From Phycisphaeraceae bacterium (GTDB lineage: Bacteria > Planctomycetota > Phycisphaerae > Phycisphaerales > UBA1924), in contig JAHBXL010000009.1 of NCBI GenBank assembly GCA_019636495.1, positions 1-64,000 on the forward strand: a stretch of DNA of 64,000 nt, written 5' to 3'. Shown here piece by piece: positions 9,359 to 18,452 of the stretch (the first letter of the stretch is position 1; every line of letters starts with the position of its first letter). Made by a program: the position numbers and the translations under genes. The notes below the pieces were generated by a model. The model did not search any database, was not told the origin of the DNA, and saw nothing but the letters and a program-made list of their open reading frames with translations.

Positions 9359-11148
9359 CGTGGGCCTCCGGGCTGAGCAGGCATCTCATCTGGCGCAGTG
9401 AATAGTGGCCGGACCTTAAGTGTCGAAGCCCGAAGGTAGCCATTCGAACTCACCAAGCTTCTCCAAGTTATAATTTCGTGTCTATTTGGTTTCAGCTGAT
9501 ACTGGTCCGCCTCGCAAACATACAGCACTAGCTCGCTTAAGAAGTGGTGCTGCCTCGGAATCAGATCCCCCGGCTCGACTCCAATCTTGGTCACACTCCC
9601 GTCAGGCCTCCGGTGCTGCTCTCCCGTCCACAGAATACCGTTGGCTCCATGCCCGGCGAAGTACAAGGCCGTGATGTCTCGCTTTCCTACAAGTCGCTCG
9701 AGTTCTCGTTTGGTAACATTGGTCAATCGGACTACGTGAAAGCCCTGATGTTCTCTGCTGGATACAAAGTCACTCGTTCGCGACATAACTTGCTCGTGGA
9801 GCGACGTGAGCCACCACAAGGAGTTTAGGCCGGTGTGCCAACCCCATAAGTTCTTCCATCCCATCGGATTCATTAGGTTGCCGGTGGTGATGTAGTATGT
9901 GTTCGGCACACTGTATGTGCTGCATGGGTCAATCGACTGTGCTTGATGCACCCAGCTTTGATTCGTTTCGTTGTAGAGCCACTTCGCTGATTGCTGCGGC
10001 TGAAGCCCTACGAACGCGGCAGCAGACCACACGTCATCTCCTTCGTCGGGCAACATTCGGGCTCGGACTTGGCCTTGCCGTCGTCCGCCCAACCAGCGCC
10101 ACAATCCCAATGGATCAACCGCACCCACCGGATCATTGCCCACATATGCGAACACATTCGGCCCATCCGCCTCCCCAATCGGATCCCTGCTCACCCACCT
10201 TCCCATGCCGTGCGAGTAGTAGCGGTAGCCGTAGTAGACCAGCCCGGTCTCGGCATCGGTGTATTTGGTGCTGAAGCGGAACGGGTTGCGCTGGCCCTGG
10301 CCGCCGCCGCCAGATGGCCCCAAGTCCTCGCCGGTGACGCTCAGGGCCTCGCCAAAGGGGCCGTACTCGTACGCCGCGGCGGTGCGGCACTCGACGCCGC
10401 TGAATCCACCACTGCTCACCGCCACGAACCGGCACATCCGCACCACATTTCCGTTGCCATCGTAAATCGGGTACATCGGCCCGAGGTCGGGGTCGGGGTG
10501 GTTGTTGGCGTCGTAGTCGTCATCGCAGTAGGCGACCAGCCCGCCAATGCCTCCCGCGCCGCCGTAGGAAGATGACAGGTCCGGCCCCCAGGCGAAGGAC
10601 TGGTCCGGCCCGAGGTACGCGCCGTTGGATGTGGTGCGATAGCTCAGGCTCAGGTGCCAGCCATCCCACACGTACCGCACACAGCGGTCGATCGACCACG
10701 TGATCGGCGGGCCCGTCTTCGTGCCGTACACAGCCGGGTCATCGTTGGTCGTCTGAATCATCTTGCTGATCCGCCGGCCCAGCCAATCATACCGGAACTC
10801 GATCCGCGTCCAGGGATTGCTGCCGCTGAGAAGCACCTGCGCCACCTCGTCGCGCATCTGCATCGTCTTCAGGCGATTCTCGGCGTCCCACGCGTAGTGC
10901 CAGACGCCGTCGCGGGTGAGATTGCCATCGGCATCGTACCAGAACTCCTCGGGGTCCTCGGGCAGGAAGACCTTGCTGCTCGAACTCAGGCCGGGCACCT
11001 CCAGCACGTTCACCGTGCCGACCACGGGGTCGGAGAAGTTGTTGAAGGTCAGGCGCTTGTGGAACATCCGGTGCTGGTGCCACGCCGCGGCGTTGTTGAT
11101 GCTCACCGCCTGCACGTATTCGGAACTGGTGCGGCCGACGATTTCCAC
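9355..11148 (-). CDS. RHS C-terminal module with caspase/CHAT-like tip
   Basis: Reads from GTG 11148, though the frame remains open and RHS-like a little upstream (VNQYTLRDVSGN), so the true 5' part is lost. Residues 1-348 are RHS repeats and core (YDADGNLTRDGVWHY, RFSTKYTDAETGLVYYGYRYY, RDPIGEADGPNVFAYVGNDP), ending at the canonical DPLG. The tip, residues 349-597, carries ITALYFAGHGANGI with His500 and SELVLYVCEADQ with Cys545, the spacing and context of a His-Cys dyad in CHAT/caspase-fold peptidases. A protease toxin is therefore plausible but not proven. The upstream 250 bases are GC-rich and not RHS-like, indicating truncation or decay. Confidence 0.8.
   Translation of the reverse strand: MEIVGRTSSEYVQAVSINNAAAWHQHRMFHKRLTFNNFSDPVVGTVNVLEVPGLSSSSKVFLPEDPEEFWYDADGNLTRDGVWHYAWDAENRLKTMQMRDEVAQVLLSGSNPWTRIEFRYDWLGRRISKMIQTTNDDPAVYGTKTGPPITWSIDRCVRYVWDGWHLSLSYRTTSNGAYLGPDQSFAWGPDLSSSYGGAGGIGGLVAYCDDDYDANNHPDPDLGPMYPIYDGNGNVVRMCRFVAVSSGGFSGVECRTAAAYEYGPFGEALSVTGEDLGPSGGGGQGQRNPFRFSTKYTDAETGLVYYGYRYYSHGMGRWVSRDPIGEADGPNVFAYVGNDPVGAVDPLGLWRWLGGRRQGQVRARMLPDEGDDVWSAAAFVGLQPQQSAKWLYNETNQSWVHQAQSIDPCSTYSVPNTYYITTGNLMNPMGWKNLWGWHTGLNSLWWLTSLHEQVMSRTSDFVSSREHQGFHVVRLTNVTKRELERLVGKRDITALYFAGHGANGILWTGEQHRRPDGSVTKIGVEPGDLIPRQHHFLSELVLYVCEADQYQLKPNRHEIITWRSLVSSNGYLRASTLKVRPLFTAPDEMPAQPGGPR
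10148..10909 (-). repeat. duplicated RHS core, main copy
   Basis: Partner of 8115-8879. In this copy the sequence continues upstream into more RHS repeat codons (TRDGVWHYAWDAENR), whereas the orphan copy breaks off at this point. Confidence 0.9.
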
Positions 11149-11406
11149 GTTCCCTGATACGTCGCGGAGGGTGTACTGGTTGACACCTTCCCCGCCCCCC
11201 GCCCCCTCCGCGCGGCATCCCCTTGCCGCCCGGCATGCCCCGCCGCGGTCAGAACATTGCGATCACCCGCGGCGATCCTGCCACGCCCTCTGGACGCGAC
11301 GGGCCTGGCGGCCGACCCCATCCCGCCCGCTCGCGGCGGGCTTCGCCGCGGCGCGACCTGAAGGGATCATGCGTCGTGCAATGTGCGAGTCGTCCGGTCC
11401 CCCCAG
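11149..11406. other. GC-rich gap with no convincing gene
   Basis: The first 20 codons upstream of the RHS start remain RHS-like on the minus strand, after which the sequence becomes a low-complexity G/C stretch with no gene, RNA or hairpin I can support. It marks where the front of the RHS gene is missing. Confidence 0.4.
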
Positions 11407-12810
11407 TCACTTCATTCCGGTGGCAGGGATCATCTTGATCGGCGCCTCAGTGGTCGGTTCCGGAGTCTGCGGCTTCAGTCCATCAATTGTGATCCCCAGA
11501 TTGACGAGCGCCTGCTCGATCCTGCGGTCGCCTTGTTGATATCCCGAGACCGCGCATGTGATCTTTCCCGACTTGTCGATCACGTAGGTCTGCGGGATGC
11601 CGCTGACACGGAAGAGCGTTGAGGCGATGCTCAACTCGCGATCGCGCCCCGCGGGGTCGCGCGCGACCCGGAACGAGTACTGCCCACTCTTCTCGGTGGC
11701 GAAGCGGTCGTACGCCGCCTTGTCATCGAGTACGTTGAGCGCGATGACCTCGACGTCCTGTCCCTTCACCGCCTTGGCGATTTCTGAGAGGTGGGGCAGT
11801 CCGGCCATGCAAGGCCCGCACCATGTCGCCCAGAGGTCGAGCACCACGATCTTCTTGCCGCGGAAGTCGGAGAGTTTGAACGTGTCGACCTTGGCATCGG
11901 CCGAGTGGCTCGCGGTCAACCAGTTGGCCTCGAAGTCGGGCGCCTCGACACCCACACCAAGGGCGGTCGGCCGCGCAGCGGGCTGTGGGAGCCGGATCTG
12001 CCGCATCGTCGGTTCAATGGTCAGTTTCGAGCCGTCGTCCGACACCCGCGCCACATAGTTGAAGCCGTTGAAGCCGAATGTTCCACGGATGTCAAAGCGA
12101 TCCCCGCCTAGGATGAGCCAGACTGGCTTGGGAAGGTGCTCCGGCGAGAGCGGGCTGGAGGGGTCATAAAGTTTGTTGAACCGACCATCGTTGTCGTTCT
12201 CGATGAGACGGACGTCGTAGTCCTTGCCGTCGAGCCGGATCTTCCCTTCTGTCCACGATGAACGGTAGTAGTTCAAGGTGTCGCGATCGGGCGACCGGTA
12301 GAAGTTGAGCCCGTATCTGCCCTTCACGGGCTCAGTACCGGGAGACTTCCACGTGACATCAAACACCCAGGTGCCGGAGAACTGCGGGCTGCCCCCGTCC
12401 TTGCCGGGCGTTACGGTCGGCCAGGCTCCGTCGCCATCATCGGAGAGGTCGCCGTTGCCATTCAGGTCAATGTAGATCCTTGCGTCGGCGCCGGCGGGCT
12501 CGTCGATGGCGATCACCCGCGCGCTGCCCTCGCCGGTTCCGATATTCACCGTCGCGTATAGCGGCTTGCCGCGGAACGCCGGCTCTTTCCTTACGGCGGC
12601 GGGCCTCTCGGCCACGAGCGTCACGCTCGACGGCATGTACATCATGCTGTGCTCGCGAGAGCCGACCATGTCGAGCGGACGCGGCGCAAGCGTGAGGGTC
12701 GTCGTCGCAGCCTCGGGATCGCCCGCGGCGAGAGCGAGCGTGGTTGCGCACACCGTGGAGACGGCTGCGAGAATCAGGCTGCCATTGGAGAGGATGGTCG
12801 TGGGACGCAT
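11407..12810 (-). CDS. exported protein with C-terminal TlpA-like thioredoxin domain
   Basis: A 467-residue product. ATG 12810 has AAGGAG about 9 bases upstream and opens a signal peptide (MRPTTILSNGSLILAAVSTVCATTLALAAGD). The middle third includes IDLNGNGDLSDDGDG, an acidic calcium-binding-like segment, and beta-rich sequence. The C-terminal domain begins near VGVEAPDFEANWL and contains VVLDLWATWCGPC with the redox CxxC, then a cis-Pro context RVSGIPQTYVID. It is therefore an extracytoplasmic thiol-disulfide oxidoreductase of the TlpA/ResA type fused to an unknown domain. It is followed on the same strand by nothing coupled; its upstream neighbour is the prepilin-like gene. Confidence 0.85.
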   Translation of the reverse strand: MRPTTILSNGSLILAAVSTVCATTLALAAGDPEAATTTLTLAPRPLDMVGSREHSMMYMPSSVTLVAERPAAVRKEPAFRGKPLYATVNIGTGEGSARVIAIDEPAGADARIYIDLNGNGDLSDDGDGAWPTVTPGKDGGSPQFSGTWVFDVTWKSPGTEPVKGRYGLNFYRSPDRDTLNYYRSSWTEGKIRLDGKDYDVRLIENDNDGRFNKLYDPSSPLSPEHLPKPVWLILGGDRFDIRGTFGFNGFNYVARVSDDGSKLTIEPTMRQIRLPQPAARPTALGVGVEAPDFEANWLTASHSADAKVDTFKLSDFRGKKIVVLDLWATWCGPCMAGLPHLSEIAKAVKGQDVEVIALNVLDDKAAYDRFATEKSGQYSFRVARDPAGRDRELSIASTLFRVSGIPQTYVIDKSGKITCAVSGYQQGDRRIEQALVNLGITIDGLKPQTPEPTTEAPIKMIPATGMK

Positions 12811-12899
12811 GAAAAAAGGCTCCTTATCGCGGCGGTGACCGCCGCGGATTGCAGTTCGATTGAAACGAAGTTGCGCAATGACGACGACTCGATCGTCGC

Positions 12900-13844
12900 C
12901 TAGCGCGGGTTGTTGATCCAACCAAAGCCATAGGGCGACCCGGCGACATTGCTCCACTGCGTCTTGCGACGCTCAAGCGGAATCCAGCCGGTCGGGTTGG
13001 CTGTACTGGTCACATAGACGTCATCGGCCTCAAGATCGTTGGCCTCTCGAACTTGCGGGTCGGCGCCCTGAGGCGCCTTGAACACCTCGGCATGTCCCTG
13101 CAGGAACGAGATCGTTCCCGCGCCGTTGTGCCGTGTGGTCACCTGGTCCCCCGCGAGGTCGCCCCTGGATCCGCCCCACAATCCGAAGAACGTGTTTGCG
13201 GAGTCGGGGTCGTTTGAATCGCTCGTCAGGCCGTTATTGAAATGCGTGCTCTCCTCGATGAACATGGGCAGCCCGGTAAACATCTGCAGATCGGAGCCCA
13301 CTACGGTCAACCCGGGGCGTGTGTTGATCGGAAACATCGCTGGTTGCTTGAGGTACGCCGCGCGCGTCGAGGTGAAGGTGTACGCGCCCTCCACTCGGTA
13401 CAGCATCGTGTAGTCCCAGTTCAGATCGGTCTGGCTCCCAAAGAAGTTGGTACCGTCCTCGGCAACGCCCGGCTGCACGGCCCGTCGCTTGTTCGTCGGG
13501 CACTCTCCGATGCGATCCACATCGCTGCAGTACTTGTACATCTGGCCGGATTCATAGACGACAAGCGAGTTCTCGCCGTCGCCCAGCGGACGGCCCCACC
13601 TGCCCCACCCATGCGCGGGCCAGGTCTGGTCCTTGTAGTCCCCGGCGTACATGGTCACGGCGACCACCATCTGCCGCGTGTTGGACTGGCACACCGCCAG
13701 GCGCGCAGTCTCCCTCGCCTTGCCGAGCGCAGGCAACAAGAGACCGATCAGCAGCGCAATGATCGCAATGACCACCAGCAACTCGATGAGCGTGAACGCT
13801 GTGCGTCGGCGATCGCCCCTGGAGTTGTCAATTTTGTTCTGCAT
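12900..13844 (-). CDS. prepilin-type exported protein (type II secretion G-like)
   Basis: A 314-residue product with a basic leader and then [21 protein letters not shown], the class III signal processed and N-methylated by prepilin peptidase. The C-terminal region has [18 protein letters not shown], matching the HNGGANxxFxDGH-type ending common to the large planctomycete family of such proteins. The body is variable. These proteins are pseudopilin-like and exported or envelope-anchored; their exact role is unknown. It lies 89 bases upstream of the TlpA-like gene, same strand, so the two may be co-expressed. Confidence 0.85.
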   Translation of the reverse strand: MQNKIDNSRGDRRRTAFTLIELLVVIAIIALLIGLLLPALGKARETARLAVCQSNTRQMVVAVTMYAGDYKDQTWPAHGWGRWGRPLGDGENSLVVYESGQMYKYCSDVDRIGECPTNKRRAVQPGVAEDGTNFFGSQTDLNWDYTMLYRVEGAYTFTSTRAAYLKQPAMFPINTRPGLTVVGSDLQMFTGLPMFIEESTHFNNGLTSDSNDPDSANTFFGLWGGSRGDLAGDQVTTRHNGAGTISFLQGHAEVFKAPQGADPQVREANDLEADDVYVTSTANPTGWIPLERRKTQWSNVAGSPYGFGWINNPR

Positions 13845-13889
13845 CGCGATCTCCTGTCCCGGCGACGCCGGGTTGGCTGCGGATCGGAA

Positions 13890-15158
13890 TCAGCGCCCAT
13901 CCTGCTCCGGCGGCGCAAGCAGGTCGAACCAGAACGTCAGCGAGACCAGTGGCACCGGGTATTGCAACCGGCAGCGGTACCCCTGAAACCTCTCGGCATC
14001 CCAACCCAGTCGGCCGAACACCGTGCCCATGAGACGCTCGTACTCGGGAATGTCCGCCGTCGCGGTGCCGCGAATCCCCCGTCCCAGCGACTGCATCATC
14101 GGCCCGAGGCTCACGTCGTCGAGTTGGAATGCCGGCGCATCGGGGCGTGAGGCCCCCGAAGCGATGCTGTGCAGCGTCGTGGTCAGCGTGGGCGGCCGGT
14201 TCACAAACACATCATCACGTACGAACACGTCGGCAAGCAGAACCTTGCATGGGAACCGCGGAGTGTGCGTCTCCCAATGAAAACTCGTCTCGGTGCTCTG
14301 GAACCTCGGGCCGCTGTTGCGAACAACCTGCGCGCCGATGACCGTCACCGGAATATTCACTCGCGGAACATTGGCCGCGAGCGTATAGAGGCTGAGGTCG
14401 CTTGTCTGATAGAGGCTGAGCGGCGGCGCGGGCTTGGTGCAGAACTCCCTGATCAGGTAGTCGCTTCCCAGTTCCGGCTGAACCGCCCCATCAATTGTCT
14501 CGATCCGCCGATGGCACGGATCGGTCCCGTTCGCTTCGCCGCGCCAGCCAAAGACCGTGATCGGCGAACTCGCCCGGAGTCGGCGCACACCGCACTTGCC
14601 CAGGACATAGACCGTGTCGGTGCTCAGGCCGTCGGCCGATGGCTGAACGATGGTCGTGGCGAGCATGACCTCTGCCTGATAGCCCAAGAGCGAGGTCATT
14701 GACCTGTGGATCGACTGCGCTGCGCTCTTTGCATTTCGGGCAAGCACCCGGTCGCTGATACCACCCAACGCGGCATCCAGCGCAGCCCGGCCATCGGGGA
14801 ACTCATCGATGAGTTGTTCGAAGGATCGCACCGCAAAGCCTGCACGGTCGATCAACTCCTGTGGAGCGCCGATGGCCGCTGCGGCCTCAAGGATGATCCG
14901 CAGTCCCCCGGGTGCGGGAATCTCGTGCAGGATCTGTGCGGCATCGGTGGCACGATGGGCTCTGAGCAACCGCGCTGCGAGCGTGCGATCGACCGCGAGC
15001 GTGCGGGCCAGGGTGGCCGGTCGGGTGGAACCCCCGATGCAGTTTTTCAGAATGGGGCCGAAGGAACTCTGCAACAGGCCCGCAACTTCCGCCGCACGGA
15101 CAGTCACCGTGTCGTGAGACGCCGCTTGGAGTGAGAATGCGTCCGAGCCTACAGCCAT
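13890..15158 (-). CDS. unknown protein, upstream of the prepilin-like gene
   Basis: A 422-residue reading from ATG 15158; the frame is open further upstream but those codons look non-coding. The first 140 or so residues are helical and regulator-like (RTLAARLLRAHRATDAAQIL, then IDRAGFAVRSFEQLIDEFP). The second half is beta-rich with PVTVIGAQVVRNSGPRF and CKVLLADVFVRDDVFV. I do not recognise the family; a transcription factor with a sensor half is one possibility. Its stop is 45 bases before the prepilin gene, so 15158 to 11407 may be one operon. It diverges from the giant secreted protein at 15382 across a 223-base gap. Confidence 0.6.
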   Translation of the reverse strand: MAVGSDAFSLQAASHDTVTVRAAEVAGLLQSSFGPILKNCIGGSTRPATLARTLAVDRTLAARLLRAHRATDAAQILHEIPAPGGLRIILEAAAAIGAPQELIDRAGFAVRSFEQLIDEFPDGRAALDAALGGISDRVLARNAKSAAQSIHRSMTSLLGYQAEVMLATTIVQPSADGLSTDTVYVLGKCGVRRLRASSPITVFGWRGEANGTDPCHRRIETIDGAVQPELGSDYLIREFCTKPAPPLSLYQTSDLSLYTLAANVPRVNIPVTVIGAQVVRNSGPRFQSTETSFHWETHTPRFPCKVLLADVFVRDDVFVNRPPTLTTTLHSIASGASRPDAPAFQLDDVSLGPMMQSLGRGIRGTATADIPEYERLMGTVFGRLGWDAERFQGYRCRLQYPVPLVSLTFWFDLLAPPEQDGR

Positions 15159-15381
15159 GGCTGGCACCGCTCTTTTTGTTTGCAGGATGGTTGGGTGCCA
15201 TGCGCGACACCCCAGAACACCTGCACACCGTCCAAGAACCAAGGTAACGGACCAATCGAACAAAGTCAAGATTGGGCTTGAAATGATCTGAGACTCATGG
15301 CAAACTAGCGGAAGGTCGCATCTGCTCGCTCAGGTGTGGCTGTTCGAGTTCTCGGAAGTTGGCCGGACTAGAGGAGAAGAG

Positions 15382-18336
15382 ATGAACCCCCGATATCTCA
15401 CCCGCGCTGGCGGCGCCAGCGTCGCGTTCGCTGCCATCTTCGTCTTCAGCGATGGCCCGGCGCGTGCACTTCCGCCGCGAACGGCTACCTTCCTCTATCA
15501 GTCGGGCTACAACGTTTCGGGCGTCGGGCTGGTCAATAGCCCATTCTTCGGGGGATTCAATGGCGGCGAGGGGTTCCGTGGCCTGGCGATCAACAACGCC
15601 GGTACCTCGTTCGTGACGGTGGGAATCTTCGCGGACCCAGGGTTCAATCGCGCGGTGCTGGACTCGCGACTGTCTCCCGTGCCATTCATGGCGGCGGGAA
15701 TGGAGAGCCCATTTGCCGGGTCGATCGCGCTGCCCTCGATCGAGTACACGCTGGTCGAGGTCTTCAGTTCGGCGGTCAACAACAACGACGATGCTGTGTT
15801 CATCGTGCGTGTCGGCCCTGAGGAGTTCACGTCCGTCCCCGTGACAACGGGCGTGTTCTTCAACAAGACGGCGCTGCCCATCATGCAGGGAGATCCCGTC
15901 ACCGCCGCGGGCGTGAGCCCCGGGACGACGTTCGCCGAGTTTGACGCATCGAGCGTGGTGCACATCACGGACAGCAACCTGCTGCTGCTGGGCTGCCGGA
16001 TCATTGAGAAGGGCACGACGAAGAACGCCCTGCTGAAAGTCCAACTGGATGGCTCGGGCAATCTCGTCACACAAACGCTTGTCGCCAAGGTTGGCGGGCC
16101 CGCCTCGGGCGGTCCCGACACATGGACATCGCTGGCGGTCGGCCCGCACACGTGCGCGATCAACAACGCGGGCACAGTGATCTACTCCGGCATCACGTCC
16201 GCCGGGACAAACGGCGTGTGGCGGAACAACACGCTTGTGGCGAGCGAAGGCGGCACCAGCCCGGCAAGCGGGCTCCCGTGGGGATACATGTTCGGCGTAC
16301 CTGTGGACATCAACGCCTCGGGGTCCTGGGCCCTGCGTGGCCCGGTGATCGGCGCGACATCCACTTGGGCCGAGCAAGGCGACGCGGGCGAGACATTCAC
16401 AAGTGGCGGCGGCGGAACCACCGGGAACGTGCCGTTGGGCGGCGGGCCGCTGAGCCTGATCACGGGCACATTGAGCACGGATCATGATGTGGATGTGTAC
16501 TACATCCGCGTCGGCGATCCAGCGCTGCCGGAGCAGGAGCCCTTCTCGGTGACGACTGTGCCCAACCCCGGCGCGGGATTCGATGGCGCGGCGTTTGACA
16601 CAGTGCTGTATCTCTTCCGCGATGCGGCGAACGCGAACGGCGCAACGCGCGTCGGCCTGGGACGCTGCGATGACGCAGCGCCGGGCGTGCAGCAGTCGAC
16701 GCTGACGGCCGCGAGCCTGAACTTCTCGCACACCCCGGGAGGAACGTACTTCCTGGCGATCTCCACGCCCAAAGCGCGGCCACTCTCCAACGCTGCACAG
16801 ATGTGGCAGGATGATCCGGCGGCCCTTGCGGTGGCCGATGGCAAGGTCTTCTGGGTCGACCCGAGCGAGGGGCAGATCAAAGGGGCAGACACCTCGACGG
16901 GCGAGATGATCCCGCCTCTGCAGGTGGGCGTGATTCCGCCGCAGACCCAAGGGCAAATTGCAGAAGACGCCCCGCTGCTGGGTTCGTTCATCGCGGCGGA
17001 CCACGATGGCGCGAGCAGCAAACTCTACTTCCTCGAGAAGCGGTTCTTCCCATGGCGGATCAAGCGCTGCAACCTCGACGGCACACAGATCGAAACCGTG
17101 CGGACATCGGGCGATCCGGGCCCGACGATCGGCGCAATGCTGGCGTTCGCCGTGGACAGCGTGAACAACACGATGTGGTGGTCGCGTCCTGAGGAGAACG
17201 GCACCATCAATCGGTGCGACCTGGACGGGCAGGATGCGCAGACGGTGATCGCCCTGGAATCCACGCGCGCGACATCGCTGGCGGTGGATGGCATCGGCGG
17301 CAAGGTGTATTGGCACGAGCCGGTCGCGAACTCGCTGAATCGATGCAATCTGGATGGCACAGGGTTCCAGATCCTGGCATTCCCGCTGCAGGTCCGCTCG
17401 ATCGCGACAGATGTCCCCGGGCGCGTGCTCTACCTCAGCATGAACAACGGTACGATCCGCCGGTACAGCCTTGCGACAAGTTCGTTCCTGCCGGACCTGA
17501 TCTCCAGCAACGCCGCGGCGGGGATGGCGGCCGACCCCGACAGCGGGACGCTGTACTGGACGAACGGGCTTGAGCGTGCGATCCGCCGTTCGCAGGCCGA
17601 CACGCCCGCTGTGGAGGACTGGCTCTCGGTCGGTCCCGATGTGGGCGAGCGCCCGGCGGATGGGCCGGCGTACCTCGGCGCGTTCACCAGTTGGCAGAAG
17701 AACGGAACGCCTGTCGCGACGCCGCTGCCGTATCAGATCAAACTGACTGGCGCAACGTTTGTGAACCAGTTGACGGTGGTTGCCCGCAACAACACCAAGG
17801 TGGTGGCCGCGGGCGATGTTCTGCCTTCGACCGCGCCGGATGCAGTGACAACAATCGGCGGGCTCGAGAGCCCGGTCAAGATCAGCGACAACGGCGTGGT
17901 CGCATGGCGCGGACGGTGGACCAGTACCGTTCCCGGTCAAACCGGGACTCGTACCGCGCTATTCATCAACACCGAGGAAGTGTTCCGCGACAACGGGCAG
18001 CCGAACGGCGGCGGGGCGGAACTCGGCGGCGTAACCGTCTCCCGCTACGGCTTTGACATGAGCCCCAGCGGTCAATACCTGATCGCCAACACGTACAACG
18101 GTTCGTTCTTTGGCGGCGCAGGCAATCGCTGCGTGTTCATCAGTTTCGACTCGGTCCCGCCCGGTGCGTGCCCGGCGGACTTTGACGGAAACGGCACAGT
18201 GGGCGTGCCGGACATTTTCGCATTCTTGGTGGCTTGGTTTGCCCAGGGTGAGGGGGCCGACTTCAACGGTGACGGGGTCGTTGGTGTGCCGGACATCTTT
18301 GCATTCCTGGCGGCGTGGTTTGCCGGCTGTCCTTGA
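15382..18336 (+). CDS. giant secreted protein with YWTD-like repeats and dockerin-like C-terminus
   Basis: A 984-residue product. ATG 15382 follows GAGGAG at 6 bases and opens a signal peptide. The first 450 residues are a repeated beta-rich region (IINNAGT- and PVDINASG-like motifs). From about residue 490 there are YWTD/LDL-receptor-like propeller repeats such as VDGIGGKVYWHEPVANSLNR and NRCNLDGTGFQIL. The end has two EF-hand-like dockerin repeats, each DFxGxGxVGVPDIFAF followed by WFA and finishing CP. It is a paralogue of the protein at 21068. The repeats suggest calcium-dependent surface attachment. The following PEP-CTERM-like gene is on the same strand. Confidence 0.8.
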   Translation: MNPRYLTRAGGASVAFAAIFVFSDGPARALPPRTATFLYQSGYNVSGVGLVNSPFFGGFNGGEGFRGLAINNAGTSFVTVGIFADPGFNRAVLDSRLSPVPFMAAGMESPFAGSIALPSIEYTLVEVFSSAVNNNDDAVFIVRVGPEEFTSVPVTTGVFFNKTALPIMQGDPVTAAGVSPGTTFAEFDASSVVHITDSNLLLLGCRIIEKGTTKNALLKVQLDGSGNLVTQTLVAKVGGPASGGPDTWTSLAVGPHTCAINNAGTVIYSGITSAGTNGVWRNNTLVASEGGTSPASGLPWGYMFGVPVDINASGSWALRGPVIGATSTWAEQGDAGETFTSGGGGTTGNVPLGGGPLSLITGTLSTDHDVDVYYIRVGDPALPEQEPFSVTTVPNPGAGFDGAAFDTVLYLFRDAANANGATRVGLGRCDDAAPGVQQSTLTAASLNFSHTPGGTYFLAISTPKARPLSNAAQMWQDDPAALAVADGKVFWVDPSEGQIKGADTSTGEMIPPLQVGVIPPQTQGQIAEDAPLLGSFIAADHDGASSKLYFLEKRFFPWRIKRCNLDGTQIETVRTSGDPGPTIGAMLAFAVDSVNNTMWWSRPEENGTINRCDLDGQDAQTVIALESTRATSLAVDGIGGKVYWHEPVANSLNRCNLDGTGFQILAFPLQVRSIATDVPGRVLYLSMNNGTIRRYSLATSSFLPDLISSNAAAGMAADPDSGTLYWTNGLERAIRRSQADTPAVEDWLSVGPDVGERPADGPAYLGAFTSWQKNGTPVATPLPYQIKLTGATFVNQLTVVARNNTKVVAAGDVLPSTAPDAVTTIGGLESPVKISDNGVVAWRGRWTSTVPGQTGTRTALFINTEEVFRDNGQPNGGGAELGGVTVSRYGFDMSPSGQYLIANTYNGSFFGGAGNRCVFISFDSVPPGACPADFDGNGTVGVPDIFAFLVAWFAQGEGADFNGDGVVGVPDIFAFLAAWFAGCP

Positions 18337-18452
18337 GATCGTGTTGTTCTGTGCCCCCACCCGCGTCCGAGCGGGGGCCGCAGTTGTTCCCCGAAGGACG
18401 CGACCGGACCGACGAATCGCTCCGGATGTCGAGAGATCTGTTAAGGAGAGAG

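Noticed and set aside
15295..17940. Very long open frame on the minus strand opposite the giant YWTD protein
   Set aside because: It is Arg/His/Ala-rich with no domain, and the plus strand has a signal peptide, repeats and a good ribosome-binding site. High GC makes long antisense frames common here.
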